Assembly: GCA_003228965.1 (NCBI GenBank)
Contig: QIGP01000226.1
Location: 1 to 6,173 of the forward strand
Reading direction: 5' to 3'
DNA from: Gammaproteobacteria bacterium
Lineage (GTDB): Bacteria; Pseudomonadota; Gammaproteobacteria; Steroidobacterales; SZUA-146
Length of the DNA: 6,173 nt
In this document: one piece after another, positions 5,825 to 6,173 of the stretch
Position numbering within the stretch: position 1 is the first letter of the stretch
Layout: every line of letters starts with the position of its first letter
Program-made: the position numbers and the translations under genes
Notes under the pieces: model-generated
What the model saw: only the letters and a program-made list of their open reading frames with translations
Database searches by the model: none
Told to the model about the DNA's origin: nothing

Positions 5825-6173
5825 TCACTGAGTACGGCGAAACAGTATGAAACTCAGGTCGTCGGGTTTGCAGGGGTGGTCAACGCCAGAATTGGTCATA
5901 CGTGCGTAGATACGCTTACGCAAATTTTCTGCAGCCGTCGCAAGCCTGCCTTTTCGGATGATGTCCACAATCTCTTGAATACGCAGGTTATCGAGTAGCC
6001 CGTCGCTTGCCAGCAGTAGCGTGTCGTAACGCGCAAGCCTCACCACAGGGCCCACTTCAATACTCATTTCAGTACTGCCAAGTACATTTGAAACAATGTG
6101 ACGGCTCTCGTGTGCAAGGGCCATTTCTTCGTCGATCAGCCCGCTGGCTTCGGCGTGTCCTACGGGCGAATGG
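5825..6173 (-). CDS. PP2C-type protein Ser/Thr phosphatase, C-terminal part
   Basis: The frame enters from the right edge without a start and ends at TGA 5825-5827, leaving 115 visible residues, about half of a usual 230-260-residue bacterial PP2C domain. The visible part begins HSPVGHAEASGLIDEEMALAH (a substrate-side helix region with the pattern HS-G-A-GLI-EEA-H) and HIVSNVLGS. It then has the metal-site strand LLLASDGLLDNL (Asp57 in this fragment) and the terminal motif KPDDLSFILF (Asp104/Asp105), the counterpart of the DN/DD metal ligand in PP2C enzymes. These Mg/Mn-dependent phosphatases remove phosphate from Ser/Thr in the cytoplasm and often oppose an adjacent kinase, which would lie outside the window. 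An internal ATG at 6124 is not the start, because the conserved sequence continues upstream of it. Confidence 0.9.
   Translation of the reverse strand, partial: HSPVGHAEASGLIDEEMALAHESRHIVSNVLGSTEMSIEVGPVVRLARYDTLLLASDGLLDNLRIQEIVDIIRKGRLATAAENLRKRIYARMTNSGVDHPCKPDDLSFILFRRTQ

Noticed and set aside
5729..5998. Plus-strand frame across the 3' end of the phosphatase gene
   Set aside because: It is antisense to conserved PP2C motifs and has no ribosome site.

Overview
The window looks like a piece of chromosome from an environmental, probably marine, gammaproteobacterium-like Gram-negative. The evidence is indirect: a protein with a VPLPA/PEP-CTERM-type sorting tail, two adjacent lipoproteins with good lipoboxes, moderate GC content, and a dispersed repeat of the 'cgtcattgcgag / gcaatgacg' type that recurs in many proteobacterial genomes. 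No rRNA, tRNA, transposase, integrase, phage gene or CRISPR array is visible, and the genus cannot be named.

Left part (1-1800). An exported protein of unrecognised family is read leftward from an ATG at 672 and is still open at base 1 (224 residues visible). It is rich in charged, helix-forming sequence. A 492-bp gap (673-1164) separates it from a divergent gene, 1165-1722, which encodes a 185-aa secreted protein. That protein has a signal peptide, a PPC-like beta-sandwich body and a C-terminal sorting signal (IPVPAAVW, hydrophobic helix, RRRS). Both genes have the same Shine-Dalgarno core, AGGGAG, 8 nt before the ATG. The rightward gene ends in a strong hairpin plus T-run terminator (1745-1773), which can also serve the operon converging from the right.

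Middle (1802-5070, minus strand). Two genes form a tight operon. Upstream lies a TPR-repeat lipoprotein, with preferred start ATG 5070 although longer TTG/GTG starts exist. Downstream lies a CRTAC1-type lipoprotein with seven FG-GAP/VCBS calcium-binding repeats and a C-terminal ASPIC/UnbV domain. The second gene starts with TTG, overlaps the stop of the first (TTGA), and has a strong Shine-Dalgarno inside the end of the first gene. Both proteins should be lipid-anchored in the envelope, so a joint extracytoplasmic role is plausible. Their substrate or partner is unknown.

Right part (5071-6173). The leader of the operon is followed by a cluster of GC-rich palindromic repeats (5278-5433), including two units of a 47-bp tandem repeat with 46/47 identity. 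Beyond it lie a possible 65-aa minus-strand small gene (5472-5669) and then the C-terminal half of a PP2C-type protein Ser/Thr phosphatase, read leftward from beyond the right edge. A 7-bp stem hairpin lies directly behind the phosphatase stop codon.

I see no clear new defence or mobile system. The points most worth a second look are the TPR/CRTAC1 lipoprotein pair, the unidentified exported helical protein, the sorting-tail protein with its dyad-containing upstream region, and the tandem hairpin repeat.
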